A DNA stretch of 64,000 bases, from NCBI GenBank assembly GCA_944474755.1, contig OX104123.1, positions 60,443,898 to 60,507,897 of the forward strand, in the 5' to 3' direction. A program made the position numbers and the translations under genes. The DNA is from Limnoperna fortunei. Its lineage: Eukaryota > Mollusca > Bivalvia > Mytilida > Modiolidae. The notes beneath the pieces are model-generated. The model was not told where the DNA came from. It saw only the letters and a program-made list of their open reading frames with translations, and did not search any database. Shown piece after piece: positions 34,741 to 46,940 of this stretch (its first letter is position 1; every line of letters begins with the position of its first letter).

Positions 34741-36655
34741 AATCCAATAAATTATTTGGATTCTAATAGGACATATATATTAACCATGTAACGTTCGAGT
34801 TGCAGGACGTGTCGGCCATTTAGGACACAAATTTGATTGCGACGTCGTTAAAATATCTTAAAATAATCTTACATGTACTTTGACGTAGACATAAAGAGTG
34901 TTTATCATTTAGGAGGTTGATTGGGAATATATACTCGTTTTACACCAAGTGTGGACTTGAAGCGTTTAAGGCACGTCATATTAGAACGACGAATTCATAC
35001 TGACATTTAGGAATAGACTTTCTCTAACCTACTTTCAATTTAAATTAAATACATTTCGTCACGGTAGTGATTTATTTGTGGATGTTAACATTTATAAATT
35101 TAAGGATGAAATTGTTTATAAGCATTTAAAAATACTAGTTAATCTGTAAAATGTAAATGTTAGTCTTTAGAATAAAACATAATAAAAAATTGATATATTT
35201 TTTTATACTAGTAATTGATAATTAATACTTATTTATATTTATGACAAATTTTAATAGCTGTATAGCCGTATAATATTCAGGCAGTTTATTAATAATACGG
35301 TCCAAGTTGTTTTGCATTCATATGACACTTCTCCACCTTACAAACTGTATAATACTACAGTTTATTGTTTACTTTTCAACGTCAAACTGATTTAATTTTT
35401 ATAGAAATTTCTAAAGACAAAATAAGTTCTTGTGTGTACTGTTTTGAATTCAAAACGATTTGTTTAAATATCAAAGCAATTTGTGTGGTTGGCACTTTCA
35501 GAGCTTTGTCATCAATGAGAGTGAGTTGGTGTGTGGAATAACCGATGAAAACCCGTATCATTTTGCAGGAAAACATACCCTTCATCTTAATTAATAATAG
35601 AGGTTTAGCAAACTAGCTGAAGTCATAAACCCATTGTTGACCGGTGTCAACCAATTTGAAATACCTCTAGTGGAATGTCTACTCCACTTTCCACAAAAAT
35701 AGTTGCATTGCACTAGCAACAAGACGTGTATACTTTATATGCAAAAGTGTCGACTTTTCAAATGAAGCTTTTTCAGAAAATAAATTCTTGTCTGGAAATA
35801 TGCAAAAAGGGGCGCGTTAAGCACGAGTTGATCCATTAAATAATTAAACAGATATATGTAGAAACCTGAATCATGCACCTCACAGGTCCCGGGACCCACT
35901 TCTAAGAAAATTATTGAATCGGGGCAGAACTAGCTAGCAATTGGACTAAATAATCGACGGTCCTTCCCAACTACAGAGACTTTATAAGGTTAGTGTTTTG
36001 ATTACATATACAAAAAATGGTAGGACCGTAAAATTAATCAGACAGAAAAGGAGACAAAGAGTCACTTATGGCCATAAAACAAAATTTTTTTTTCACTTTA
36101 CTTCTGGCACATACATATGTTTTAGATAAGTAAACAGATCAACAGCTTTGGAACGTCAACCCTGTACCTTTGATTGAATAACAAAAGTGGCTAAAAGGAA
36201 ATATACTAATGTTATGGAATAAGTTGTCGTTTGTATTTATCATATATAAAGACTGGCATTAGAATGACATTGACACTTTGAAACTACAATACACAGTGAA
36301 ATTACCAATAATTTTAATAAACCGGTCTTCATAATTGTATTTCCAAAAAGGTTAATTACTACATTTCAATTTCACACAAAGTCGATGCATGTAAAAATAA
36401 TCTCTTACAATTTGAAAATATAATACAGCTATAACTAGCACTCCACATGTCACTGCAAAGCTAAATCTGACGACTAACGAAACAAAAGATTGGCCTTTAA
36501 ACTATAAATTTGACATTTCAATTTAAATTGATACATACAATGAAAACTGAAAAATAGAAAGTACCGGTTGTCCAATAGTAGAATAAGATGACATTGAATA
36601 TCACAGGCTCATACACAACAATCATGAAGAAAAAATATAATTGATGTTACAGTAT
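34741..36655. other. AT-rich intergenic or intronic DNA
   Basis: No supportable gene or repeat. Confidence 0.4.
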
Positions 36656-36871
36656 CTACACAGACAGAAACAAATGCACGAGCACTTCCAGATCATTAGG
36701 CATTGTGTCCAAAATCGCTTGCGATGCGGTCATCTGAGGATTCTCAAGACGAGCATTTCTTGAAATTCTTATTAGTATAAAGTTTGATATACAGATTAAA
36801 AAGCAGTATTTGCATCTCGCTTTCCATCGTGTCAATTGCCGGGGATTGCTTCCGGCATAGGGTGGACTGTG
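36656..36871 (-). CDS. Candidate 3' exon, 71 codons, unknown protein
   Basis: Directly after a TAG that can serve as a splice acceptor (36874-36872) a minus-strand frame runs 71 codons to a TAG at 36658-36656. It has no internal ATG near the start. It reads HSPPYAGSNPRQLTRWKARC, a short hydrophobic patch (CFLICISNFILI), then ARLENPQMTASQAILDTMPN and DLEVLVHLFLSV at the end. The composition is strongly protein-like, unlike the flanking AT-rich DNA. It could be the last exon of a spliced gene or a transposon-derived fragment; no upstream exon was identified. Confidence 0.45.
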   Translation of the reverse strand, partial: HSPPYAGSNPRQLTRWKARCKYCFLICISNFILIRISRNARLENPQMTASQAILDTMPNDLEVLVHLFLSV

Positions 36872-37149
36872 CTAGTCATAGAGCATATAGTCATTATTTT
36901 CTTCTTATATTAAAACAAACATTTGTATGAATAAATAAAAAAATGTATTGCAATTGTATACAAATACAATTTAATTTGCTTTGTTAGCTGAAATCTGATT
37001 GGTCAATTCATTTCGAGCAACTCATATTATAAGAAATAACTTGCGTGACCTATGACCTATTCTTACGCCGTTAAAATTCAAATAATTCCATGACGTCATC
37101 GACGTTTTTACTATTAAAATGGTTAAGATTTACAGTTAAAATTAAATTA

Positions 37150-37305
37150 TAAGGAATATTTCAAATTTCTGAACAGGTTATACGATATAATATGGTTTGG
37201 GTCTGTTTACCACCATTCATAAACCGTTTCGCGGTTTATAAGGCGTAAACAGACCCAAACCATATTATATCGTATAATCTGTTCAGAAATTTGAAGTATT
37301 CCTTA
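37150..37305. repeat. 61-bp inverted-repeat fold-back element
   Basis: 37150-37210 and 37245-37305 are inverted copies with two mismatches. The 34-base loop contains the hairpin AAACCGTTTCGCGGTTT. No coding capacity. Confidence 0.88.
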
Positions 37306-37340
37306 AGTAGCATTGAAATACTTCATTGACTAAATAATAG

Positions 37341-38750
37341 TTAAACGCTACAAGAATTATATCGTCCTGATCGACTGAAGTAATAATTTGAAGTGGTTCT
37401 GAAATAGTCGACGATATTTTGCCGACGTCGAACGTAATAGTCTTTACACTTGTTTTGTTTGCTCGACATCAGATGATCAAACACCTGCAGATTCTTTTGG
37501 CGTTGGTCGAGCGCACGAGAATTGCGCCATGCAGTCATCACACCCATGCAGTCATCACACTCATTGAAAAAAACTGCACCCATACCGCTACGTTGCCTAG
37601 AGGTAAGACGTTAAGGACATCGATATCATCGCTCAAAGAGTGGAGATACTTACCTATGATGAGTTGGAGTTTCTGCATGTCGTCTTTGGAGTATCTCTCT
37701 TCCAAACCCTTTCTCAGAAGTTGATAGATGGGTTAGGGGAAAGATTTTTAAGGTAGAAGAAAAAGGTTGTTTCTTCTCTGCGTAACTTCATCGTAAGATA
37801 TAACTTCGACGTCCATTTGTTTATATAAATTAATTAATGCATGAAGTGCAATATAAAGATGGACGAGAGGAACGTTTTAAAACCCATGCAAAGTCCTCGC
37901 TATCGTGTCGCGGACGAATCGCCAAAAGTCGCATTCGAAAAGAGACGCACAAACACTGGACTGAAGAAACGTATACTTTTTCTGAACATTTTTACCACTT
38001 GTCCACAAACCTATCGCCTCATAGATTTAAACGGCGAATAAATCTTTGGTTCTTTTTACAAAACAGCTCCAGAAGACATATATTGAAGTTAAAATGGATC
38101 AACAGGTCTTGCAATGGCTAAGGAGAATGGTGTGAAGAAGTTCCATTTAAGGCGAAACGGCTACCCGCCATCGTTAAAGTCATGGATCAAACAGTCGGAT
38201 CTTTAGTTCAGAAAGTTTTCTCAGTTTGTATAGTTCCGCGTGTGAAGACCAAAAAATTTATGCTGAACCTAATTGCGGCCTTCAAGTTCTGTCTTGATCG
38301 AGTCGACGGTACGGTAAAGATTGGATACCTCTTCGGTTCTGAGCCAAGATCTCTGACCTGAACGTTGGTATCAGATCGAATGTCCGTTAACACAGTGTTA
38401 AAGAGAAGCCTTGCTCTTCACATGGTAGTCTTTGGTGACGGGTTCGTCAGCATTTCCCTTTCGGGAATGGTACGACTGGGGGGAACTTGCATGTATAGAC
38501 CACTTTCATTTTCCCGTCGCTAATAAAAGACTTTTCCGTCCATTTAATCAGTGCAATGTTTTCCTTTTCCAGCTTTTTGATCGATGCTTCACATTCTTTC
38601 ATCATGTCTCCCAGTAATTTCACGATGAAAATCGAAATTCAAAGTCAATCGATTTCAATGTGTCTCCAATTCGTCTTGTTGAGTCACTCAATACGTCGTC
38701 GTGGCATCGTCCCGTTTAGGGGATTTATCAGGTTGATAATGCGATTATCG
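37341..38750 (-). pseudogene. Unidentified decayed coding element
   Basis: The minus strand is rich in protein-like fragments in changing frames. Near 38600-38450: GDMMKECEASIKKLEKENIA, then KMKVVYTCKFPPVVPFPKG. Near 38390-38208: DIRSDTNVQVRDLGSEPKRY. From an ATG at 37816-37814: MDVEVISYDEVTQRRNNLF with two stops, LRKGLEERYSKDDMQKLQLI, HSLSDDIDVLNVLPLGNVAV, and after a 16-17-base tandem duplication and shift, ALDQRQKNLQVFDHLMSSKQ. Base composition is less AT-rich than the surroundings. At least two former genes on one strand suggest a transposon or endogenised element, but no motif identifies it. Confidence 0.45.
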
Positions 38751-38969
38751 TTCATGACGAGGTCTTTTAACAAACTAACACTTGATTTTTGGAATCCGAA
38801 GAATGCAAACTTGTCCTCATGCTTATTTTTTGTATCAGAGCAGAACCACTTCTTAAAACAATTCGGTGTGGTTATAAGAAAGAAACATATGCTCTCTCAT
38901 GTGCTTCTTAACCGAAATTTTCATAGCAAAAATGTTTATACATGTGTATTTTCTAGATACGAATAATTG

Positions 38970-39765
38970 AACAATTGAAATATATAATAAAATAGTACAC
39001 TGGATAAGAGATATAATATCGTCTTTTGACATAAATAGTTTATATATATAAGCGGTACAGATGCTAAAACATTATTATACACTTGTTCAAAGTTTAAAGT
39101 TTAAAGTTGCATGAACGAGATAGAGAACGTCATACTTCATACAGTGTAGATATATGAAATGATTTTAAGTTATCTAATCAGATAAGTACGAAAACCTATG
39201 GCAACGCAGGTATTGTATACACATATAACATTTTGGACCAGCAAGAATCATTTTAAACTTTTACTTGTTCAGATATTATAGTTGTACATCTACTTTTACG
39301 TCTATAATTGCCAGTATTCGTGATAGCAATCGCAGTTTTACACGTAAAATTGCAATCGGAAATCTTACGTGCGATACTCATTCTCTCCTTTCACATAGGA
39401 AGGAAACGTATTTAAAGAGAAATATTTATATTAATTAACCGCACAGAGCGATGGATTGGTGAAAATAAATACAAAACTAAAACAAAATAGATAAAATAAA
39501 TTGGAAACAATTAAATAAAATAAAAGTCAAATTAATTGGTGTGTTGCTTGATTTTGAATAGGTGTTTTAAAAAGTAATATGTCTTTTTACTCTGAGTAAG
39601 AACATGGAGCTATACCGTACTTACGGTTACCTTCCTTTATTCTAACAATAAACGAACATTTTCAAATTTGCTTTATTTCAGACTTTCGACGAAGATGTAC
39701 AGTTTAACGTTTTAGTATGCCTTGTATAATTAGTTTGTTAGAAAATTCTGTTTCAAATTAAACCA
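38970..39765. other. AT-rich DNA without recognised features
   Basis: Nothing supportable. Confidence 0.4.
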
Positions 39766-40100
39766 CCACAGTGCTCGACAAGCAGAGCTGGCCAGCGGAT
39801 CTCCAGGTGGCGGATAATAGAGGCTTTCTTGTTGGGGTTACAAAGTCACAATATTGAAAGCCTGACCGCAGACCACAGTGGGTTACGTGTTTGAAGAGTG
39901 CCACGCTTCTCGCAACTTTTGTAGATTTCGCAAAAGTGTAGGCTCAATGTAACCGCTATATAGGCTAAATTCTCTACTCATATTCAATACTCTACACTTT
40001 TAAAGTTACAGTCCGAATGTTGTTTCCTTTGTTCCATCTACCCATTAATTTCTGTTGATTAACTGTTTGTAAATTTGTTCTGGTCCTGGATAGACATGTG
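39766..40100 (+). repeat. SINE-like repeat, family B
   Basis: CTCCAGGTGGCGGATAATAG, ACCACAGTGGGTTACGTGTT and TGTAACCGCTATATAGGC blocks in the family order. Confidence 0.68.
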
Positions 40101-42090
40101 TCGCTGTTGGCCCAACGTAAGACTATTGTTGGTATCGTTGGCTGTAAGTTGGCATTAGCCCAACGAAGGTCAATGTGAACAAACTTTTAGTCTATGTATT
40201 GATGCTGTTCAAACGGTGGTCTATCTGTAGTATGTTGAGCCAATATATGACACTGATGATATATCTATATATATTGATCAGTTGAGGAAACTTTCAGCTA
40301 TATTCATGATGAGTGAAAGTAATAAAATTCTAAACACCGATGAAACTGTCAACAATCCACAAATCAAAGTCTGAGAAACCGGCAAACTCCAGAATCAACA
40401 ACCAACATAACGCAACTACAGCAATGTCCTGACTTGGTACATGCATTTCAAAAGAAATGGTTTGGTTAAACACAAGACACAATTATAAAATAATGAATAA
40501 AACATAAATTTGTGTATTTGAAAAGCAAGTAAATCATACGTATCTTCAACTAAAGATACCAGTATTAAAAGAACGTATTCAACTTTCTAATCTTTGCTGC
40601 ATTCTTGGATTTAAGCTAGGTTTGTGCGCACTTCGCTCTGGAGGGAAGATAACGAATTGCTACTCACTAATCTATTTAACCACTGAGGTAGATGCTGAAT
40701 GTATAAAGAGAAATATTCCGCTATATTGATGATAAGAACAGAAGACGAAATCGTGAAGATTTTAACAATATGTTTCATTTGGATTTCCTACCCTTTCAGA
40801 ATATCTGGATTCACAACCGGCGGGGTTTTAGTGGGTTTGTTTCAATTGATGTTTGGGTTTTATGTTCTGTGTTTGTTTCCCCTCTATTGTTTAACCATGT
40901 TCTTTTCTGTCGTTTGCCTTATTCTATAATGGCTACTCGTTGGTATTTCCGATTTTTTCGTTGCACCAACATATGGAAGAGATGTAAAATATTTAGCCAT
41001 GTAGTTGTTTTACCATGATCTCTTTACACCCCAGTTTACAATTCCAAAGCCGACAGATTAAACACCAAGTTTTTTTTTCTGTAAATTAAAGTATGGGTAT
41101 TTCTCAGAAGCAGTAAACATAAATAAATGATCTTCTTTTGTTAACCAAATTCTTTGTACTTTATTGAGCGTAAACTACATTATTAAGCAAAGTCGTATTG
41201 TAACGAAACAAACACTCAACGTTGGTAATATAATTTCTTTATTAAAGTTTCCCCTTGTCAGTTTTCAAGCGATCTGCGGTAGCACTTCGATGTAGAGAAA
41301 ATGATTAGCATTATATATTGATTATTGTTGTGGCTTTTACAAAAATGGATGCTGCCTGAAAATGATAAAATCAACGGCCTGTGTAATTTTCCCAAAACAA
41401 AACCATAACATGTCTACGTGAATATTGTTTTGACTAGTTCTTCCTCTAATTCTGTTCTGTTCATTTCTGTTCATTTTTGATGTTGCCGCAAACTATTATG
41501 CAAAATTATTTAAAACAGTATTCTTATATCTACTATTCAAAAAAACTGTTTGTCAACAAAACGAACGTTTTATACCTTAAATGTATATGCTACAAAGTTG
41601 ATCTCTACCATACTTCCACTACAATAGTTCATCTTTTTCACGAATTACATTGCCCCACATAAAAAAGAGCGTGTCATATTTGAAGTTGTTTTGTGTCTTT
41701 TTAATTGTAAGTCCTGGTTTGATCTGGGGGTTAAATTGACGTGTGTCAGGACACGTGTTTCGAAACAATGATATGACACATTTGTGAGGGAACTTCTTTA
41801 TAAATATTTGTTTATTAATGACACAGGATATAAGCTCATAAAACAAATTTAACATCAAAGTAACAATAATATTTGACAATAGTCGTATGCTAATGTGAAT
41901 AAAGTACTTAAAAACTGTTATATTTAGTAATTTATCAGAGGAATGTATTTTTAAAATTCCCCTTCAACATCATATAAATGCTATCGATTTTGTAAACATG
42001 TATTTACAATTAGCAATAGGCATTCAATTAAACAAGACAACAAATGAACAGTATTTGTCACTGAAACTAATCATTGATACATTTTAGTCT
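40101..42090. other. Unassigned DNA
   Basis: Short frames near 40700-41018 and 41619-41879 have no supporting splice phase or homology. 40780-40940 faintly resembles the 3' tail of the retroelement at 9.3 kb. Confidence 0.35.
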
Positions 42091-42093
42091 CAC

Positions 42094-42355
42094 GTGGAAC
42101 GCACGGTGTACGTAAATAGGAACTTGTTCTCATTTCTTAATGGTACTAGGCATGCTTTTGTCGACGTTTTATAAATACAGAAATGAAGTCCGTCCATAAG
42201 GAACGCTATATATATGTGTTTTGAATTGAAAAGTAAGTTAAATTTGTCTGTACGTACAGAGTTGTCATCAGTAATAAAAATGTAACTGCCTCCAAGGCTA
42301 TAATTCCTGATGGTACTTGTCCATTGCTTAGTAAATTTGTATAACATTGAACACA
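42094..42355 (-). CDS. Candidate internal exon (262 nt), unknown extracellular-type protein
   Basis: Open for 87 codons between a strong acceptor (TTATTTTGTCAG|TG, 42357-42356) and a donor (CCAC|GTGAGA, 42093-42092). The peptide includes KFTKQWTSTIRNYSLGGSYI, FNLLFNSKHIYIAFLMDGLH and CIYKTSTKACLVPL, with three Cys and one sequon. Entry phase 1 agrees with the exit phase of the exon at 42702-42924. Family not recognised; it may belong to the same transcript as the LRR/EGF exons upstream on this strand, but that is not shown. Confidence 0.45.
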
Positions 42356-42701
42356 CTGACAAAATAAATAAATTATAATTTCGTTAATACAACCATATAT
42401 TGATTGCTTATTAATTAACCTAATATATTGCTTGTTTTAAGTTGATAATCATATATTTACACAGATTGATGACACTTGCGTCATTGATTATATTCGTATT
42501 CCCTAATTTTTAAACAGATAATTGAATACAAAAAAGTGTTAATGCTTCACGTAAATTTTGACCATACTAAGAAACAAAAGAGAGGAAGCATAACAATTAA
42601 ATTACATTTGCTTATAAATCAAACACTGTTAATGCTTGAAACGTAAACCTCAACCTGGGAATGATTTTAATTTTATGATAATATGTTGTAAATCATCTTA
42701 C

Positions 42702-42924
42702 AAATATTGAGATATTTACTGCCATTATATGTTAAATTTGGTTCTCCCAGAATGCTTTGCAATGTAGACATGCGGTCATAACTTTGGTGATACTTCCACT
42801 TCTTCTCCAGAAGCGGAATAAATGAAACGTGGATATTAAAAAAATCAAAAGACCTGATATACATCTTGAGGTCTGAATCTCTTTCCCATTGTAACAGCAT
42901 TAAACCATTTGATTTTTCCACACT
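42702..42924 (-). CDS. Candidate internal exon (223 nt)
   Basis: Open for 74 codons between acceptor GTGTAG|AG (42926-42925) and donor ATTT|GTAAGA (42701-42700). The peptide includes LMLLQWERDSDLKMYIRSFD, LLEKKWKYHQSYDRMSTLQS and GEPNLTYNGSKYLNI. Exit phase 1 matches the entry of the exon 346 bases downstream, giving a joined LNILCSMLYKF. Entry phase 0 does not match the phase-1 exit of the exon at 48222, so at least one exon is missing if they share a gene. Confidence 0.42.
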
Positions 42925-42984
42925 CTACACGGCCATCCCTCATACGCAGCTTAAAACCAGGCTTAAAGATCTTATACAACGCTG

Positions 42985-44530
42985 TTTTTTCAGGTAAAAC
43001 GGATATAGAAGATATAAATACCTGCTATTAGTCATTACAGAACTTACTTCGTCATCAATGACTCCAAATCTAATACTGAATATACTGAAGACCAAATATG
43101 TCACATGTTAGATTTTCTGATCAACAACATATTTGTCATGTTTAGAGGACGTGTTTTTCAACAGACTGTCGGTATTCCAATGCGTACTAATTGTGTTCTT
43201 CTCCTCGCCGACCTGTTTTTGTACTCTTATGAGGCTGAGTTCCCAGAAGGCCTACAGAAGATGAAAGAAAAGACTCTGGCCCAGACCTTTAATTTCACAT
43301 TCAGCTATATCGATGATGCTTTGTCCCTCAACAACGCAAAATTTGGTGACTATTTACATTCAATTTACCCTAGTCCGAGAATCCTCTACCGTCTAACGCT
43401 TTTTATTTTTTTATTTTTTTGCGTGGGACGTCGGAGAGCTCTTAATAAGCAAAACAGCGGATTTTGCTACACGGGTATGAGTCGGCAAATTTCATCGTGT
43501 CCAGATGTTCATTTTCGTACAGTTAAACTAAATATAATTCGCTTTTTAAGATATTTTTTCTCTATGAATAAAATCATCATACCTTTAATCAAGATGATTT
43601 AAGTCCATTTCTAAGCTCATTTCCATCGATACCCTTACATTCGGACATTTCCCTTTAATTTTGAACAAAAAATCACGTGACGACAATGTGACTTAAATCC
43701 AGTGCTTAAATTAACTTCAGGTATGATGATTAGATTCATAGAGAAAAATATCTTAAGAAGCGAATTATATATAGTTTAACTGTACAAAAATGTTTTTTTA
43801 ACATCTGGACACGATGAAATATGCCGACTCAGACCCGTGTCGCAAAATCCGCTGTTTTACTTATAGAGAGCTCTCTGACGTTCCACGCAAAAAAAAAGAA
43901 ATAAAAAGCGTTGGACGGCAGAGGGTTTACAGACTAAATTTACCCAAGCGAGCTAGAAATTAAAGACACGAACAATACACTAAGGTCAGCCTCTTACTTA
44001 GATCTACTTCTAGAAATAGACTCAGGAAAACTACAAACTAGACTCTACGACAAGCGTGATGACTTCAACTTTCCAATGGCAACTTCTCGTTCATCGACAA
44101 CAACATTCCAGCAGCTCCACCGTATGGTGTGTACATTTCACAACTTATACGTTATTCTAGATCCTGCGATCGTAATTCCGATTTTTTAGACCGATCAATG
44201 CTGTTCACTACTTAACTACTTAAACAAGGGTTTGTTGTACCTAGGTTGATGTTATCTCTCCAGAAGTTTTATGGTCGACACCACGACTTAATTGATCGAT
44301 TTGGGAAATCAGTGTCTCACATACGATCTGACATTTTCGCTAAGTCATAGGTAGTGTTTCCCATCCCTGGATTTGACTTTTCTCTAGACAAGACAATGAG
44401 TAACTCGACGGGTGTCTAATTAGAGGCAGGCACTTCTTACTCGTCCGGAGCATCTGAGTGCACCCATGGTTTGTGTTGTGTTTGCCTATATTCGGATTTG
44501 TAACTCTCCCTTGGCTTTTGGCTCTTGTTG
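42985..44530 (+). pseudogene. Decayed reverse-transcriptase retroelement, split by a fold-back insertion
   Basis: Left part 42985-43370 and right part 43946-44530 together match the copy at 9.3-10.3 kb. Visible: MLDFLINNIFVMFRGRVFQQ, the core GIPMRTNCVLLLADLFLYSY (two changes from the sister copy), and FSYIDDALSLNN with an intact YIDD motif. After the insertion follow SASYLDLLLEI, LYDKRDDFNFP, NIPAAPPYGVYISQLI, the C-terminal remnant and the 3' tail. The insertion and further stops make it inactive. Confidence 0.78.
43371..43936. mobile_element. 566-bp fold-back element with 9-bp target duplication (Mutator-like)
   Basis: Long inverted arms of roughly 200 bp (43371 to about 43590 and about 43722 to 43936, termini TAGTC...GACTA) flank a short centre. 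AATTTACCC occurs immediately on both sides (43362-43370 and 43937-43945), an exact 9-bp duplication. Long terminal repeats with a 9-bp duplication are the hallmark of Mutator-like elements. No transposase is encoded, so it is non-autonomous. Confidence 0.88.
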
Positions 44531-44849
44531 TTCGGTCGATTTTTTTCCACTATATTATGTACTCCATTTTTAAGATGTTTTTCGTAATTCTTTAGATATA
44601 TAATTATAAGACAATTATACTGGATGTTTAATAGCGCAGTTAAAAGTAGGCGTACAAAAATAAATAGATCCCAATGTCTTTCCATTGATTGTGTGTCTTT
44701 AGTCTTTACTCACTCTTACTCCTCAGACAATCTGACAAGATTTTAAGATTTAAAATAATATAGATATATGCTAAAACTACATGTTTTGTACGTCACTATG
44801 GGTGTTGTAAGACATATAATAATTAGCGGTAGCGTCACACAAAAAGAAT

Positions 44850-45067
44850 TTTTCAGCTATATCATGGCTTCCAGTTTTTATTGTCGGAGGAAACCGAGTA
44901 CTCGGATAAAACCCCCGACTTGCGCTAGAAAAACTGACAATCCTTTTCAACTAACAATGGAGTCAAGTACACTTGCCCGCAGTGAGACTCGATCCACAGC
45001 CTTTCTGTTGGCATACCACGTGATCAATAGAAGACCAACTACTGTAACCACTCGGCCACCAAGTCCC
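44850..45067 (-). repeat. Family A SINE, minus strand
   Basis: Reverse complement of head (CCACTCGGCCACC at the right), B-box region (GAGACTCGATCC) and body; the 3' tail is lost. Confidence 0.82.
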
Positions 45068-46480
45068 CTATATATTCTGTTGAAACATGTGCTACCACTC
45101 AAGAAACAAAACTAATTTTCTTAAGCAGCTTATGTAGAATATATTTGGACTTAAATATACAATTGTGAAAAAACAGTACAGATACTTGTTCGATCTGACT
45201 ATAATTAAATATTTCACTTTCTCCCCTTTTTTGTATTGCCTACGTGTGGAAGGTTTAACGTAACCCTGTTCAGGTCATATGTGACCCCCTTTGTTTACAT
45301 TAAACATAATGTTGCATATCAAATTTGGGTACGTACTGTAATGATTAATTTATAGTCAAGTTCTATTTCAAATCAGTGTTACTGCATATTGTAATTTTTC
45401 TAAAAAAATATTTTTTAAAAAAAAGCAAAACAAGTATGCTTTTTTTCACAGTACATTTGTAAAAGTCAAACAAAGTTACGGAAAACATAGTTTCCAGTTC
45501 TTTCAAGCTTATATTATATATTAAGCTGGAACTCCAATATTTTTGTAGTAGGTTTTCACTTTAAGATACCCTGTAACAAATTGAGATGTACTTATCCATT
45601 TTGAATAAATAACTAGGTAAACAACACTTTGAAAACAGAATATGGCTTGTCCTTAAGTCACACGATATTAGGTTACCAGAATATTACCTGAACCGGATTA
45701 CTGTAGATCTTCAATGCAGCAACAATAGAAAAAAGGGGAGAAAGAGAAAAAAATTTTAAATTAGTTTAATATTCGTTGTTAAACTCCACGCTACACGTAG
45801 ATTTTATACAACAAAATCGCATACACAATTTGTTTTAAAATCGAGCTGTTTTAGGAGCTTGTATGATATGTTCTTCAGAACGATTCTTAAATATAGAATA
45901 GAGTGAATAAAATTATCTATAACACTTATTGGTCAACATTATTCATAGGGACTGATGACCGCGGTCTAATATTAGTGTCTTGCTTTGATTTTGGGTATTT
46001 CCTATCGGTATAAGTATCTCAATATTGGTGTTTGGAAGTGTATTCAACTACAGAATATATAATACATATCTAATATCAACACTAGAACCAAATAATACAT
46101 TCATATACGTAACATTTTAGCATGTATACCGAATTATTAGTTACATGGACTCGTAAGCTTTCTTTATTATTTGCTTACACTTTGAGACCGCCTTTAACAT
46201 ATTCAAGACAGTAAACTTTCTTTTAAGTTCGACTCTATCTGTGCTTAAGCTAAATAAAGTGTAATTTAACGTCTTGCAGCTGCAAATTTCCGATATTGCT
46301 TTGGTTTGAGTTTGGCCATTTTAAGAATATTGCTCTTAAGCTTCTTATACGGATATGAAAACCAATATAACTGTTTTACCTGCAACAATAAAGAAACAGT
46401 AAATATTAAATAATTCCTATAATGAATTAAGTTTAACTGTGATCGTTATTAACGTAATATGTATTTCTCTTTAGTTTTTT
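45068..46480. other. AT-rich intergenic or intronic DNA
   Basis: No supportable gene or repeat. Confidence 0.4.
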
Positions 46481-46484
46481 CTTT

Positions 46485-46735
46485 GTTTGACTGGTGTTTT
46501 AACGCCACTTTCTGCAATTTGTCAGCTATATCATGGCGTCCAGTTTTTATTGGGGGAGAAAGCCGAAGTACCCGGAGAGAACCCCCGACCTACGGTAGGA
46601 AAAGTGGAAATTCTTGTCAATTAAGAGTCGAGTACACCATGCCTGCAGTGAGAATCGCGCCCGCAATCTCAGTGTTGACAGACCACGTGATGAATGGTAG
46701 ACGAACTACCTTAACCACTCGGCCACCGTGTCCCC
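46485..46735 (-). repeat. Family A SINE, near full length, minus strand
   Basis: Tail-side GGTGTTTTAACGCCACTTTC, body GAGAACCCCCGACCTACGG and tRNA-like head ending AACCACTCGGCCACCG. The 97-codon plus-strand frame across it is repeat-derived. Confidence 0.85.
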
Positions 46736-46830
46736 TATTTTTCTTTAGATAATTCATAATTAACTAAGACAAAATAGAATTTTCCATTGCATATTATATG
46801 TAAAGAAAGTTGCTTTTATGAGTGGGTTAA

Positions 46831-46940
46831 ACAACACTTTCATCATTGTTAGCTATAGCACGGCGTGGCGCGCAGTTTTTATTAGGAGAGAAGATCGGAG
46901 TACCCGGTGAAAATCCAGACCTTTAACAGGACAATTTACA
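46831..46940 (-). repeat. Family A SINE, 3' fragment
   Basis: TAGCACGGCGTGGCGCGCAG and GGAGTACCCGGTGAAAATCC match the body of the family in minus orientation; short and diverged. Confidence 0.65.

Noticed and set aside
40699..41018. Overlapping ORFs with IDD-like start (a reverse transcriptase?)
   Set aside because: Only a few bases resemble the YIDD region; the flanking retroelement blocks are absent.
41619..41879. 86-codon minus-strand ORF as the next exon after 42094
   Set aside because: Possible acceptors give the wrong phase for the phase-2 exit of the exon at 42094.
46459..46752. 97-codon plus-strand ORF
   Set aside because: It is an antisense reading of a family A SINE.
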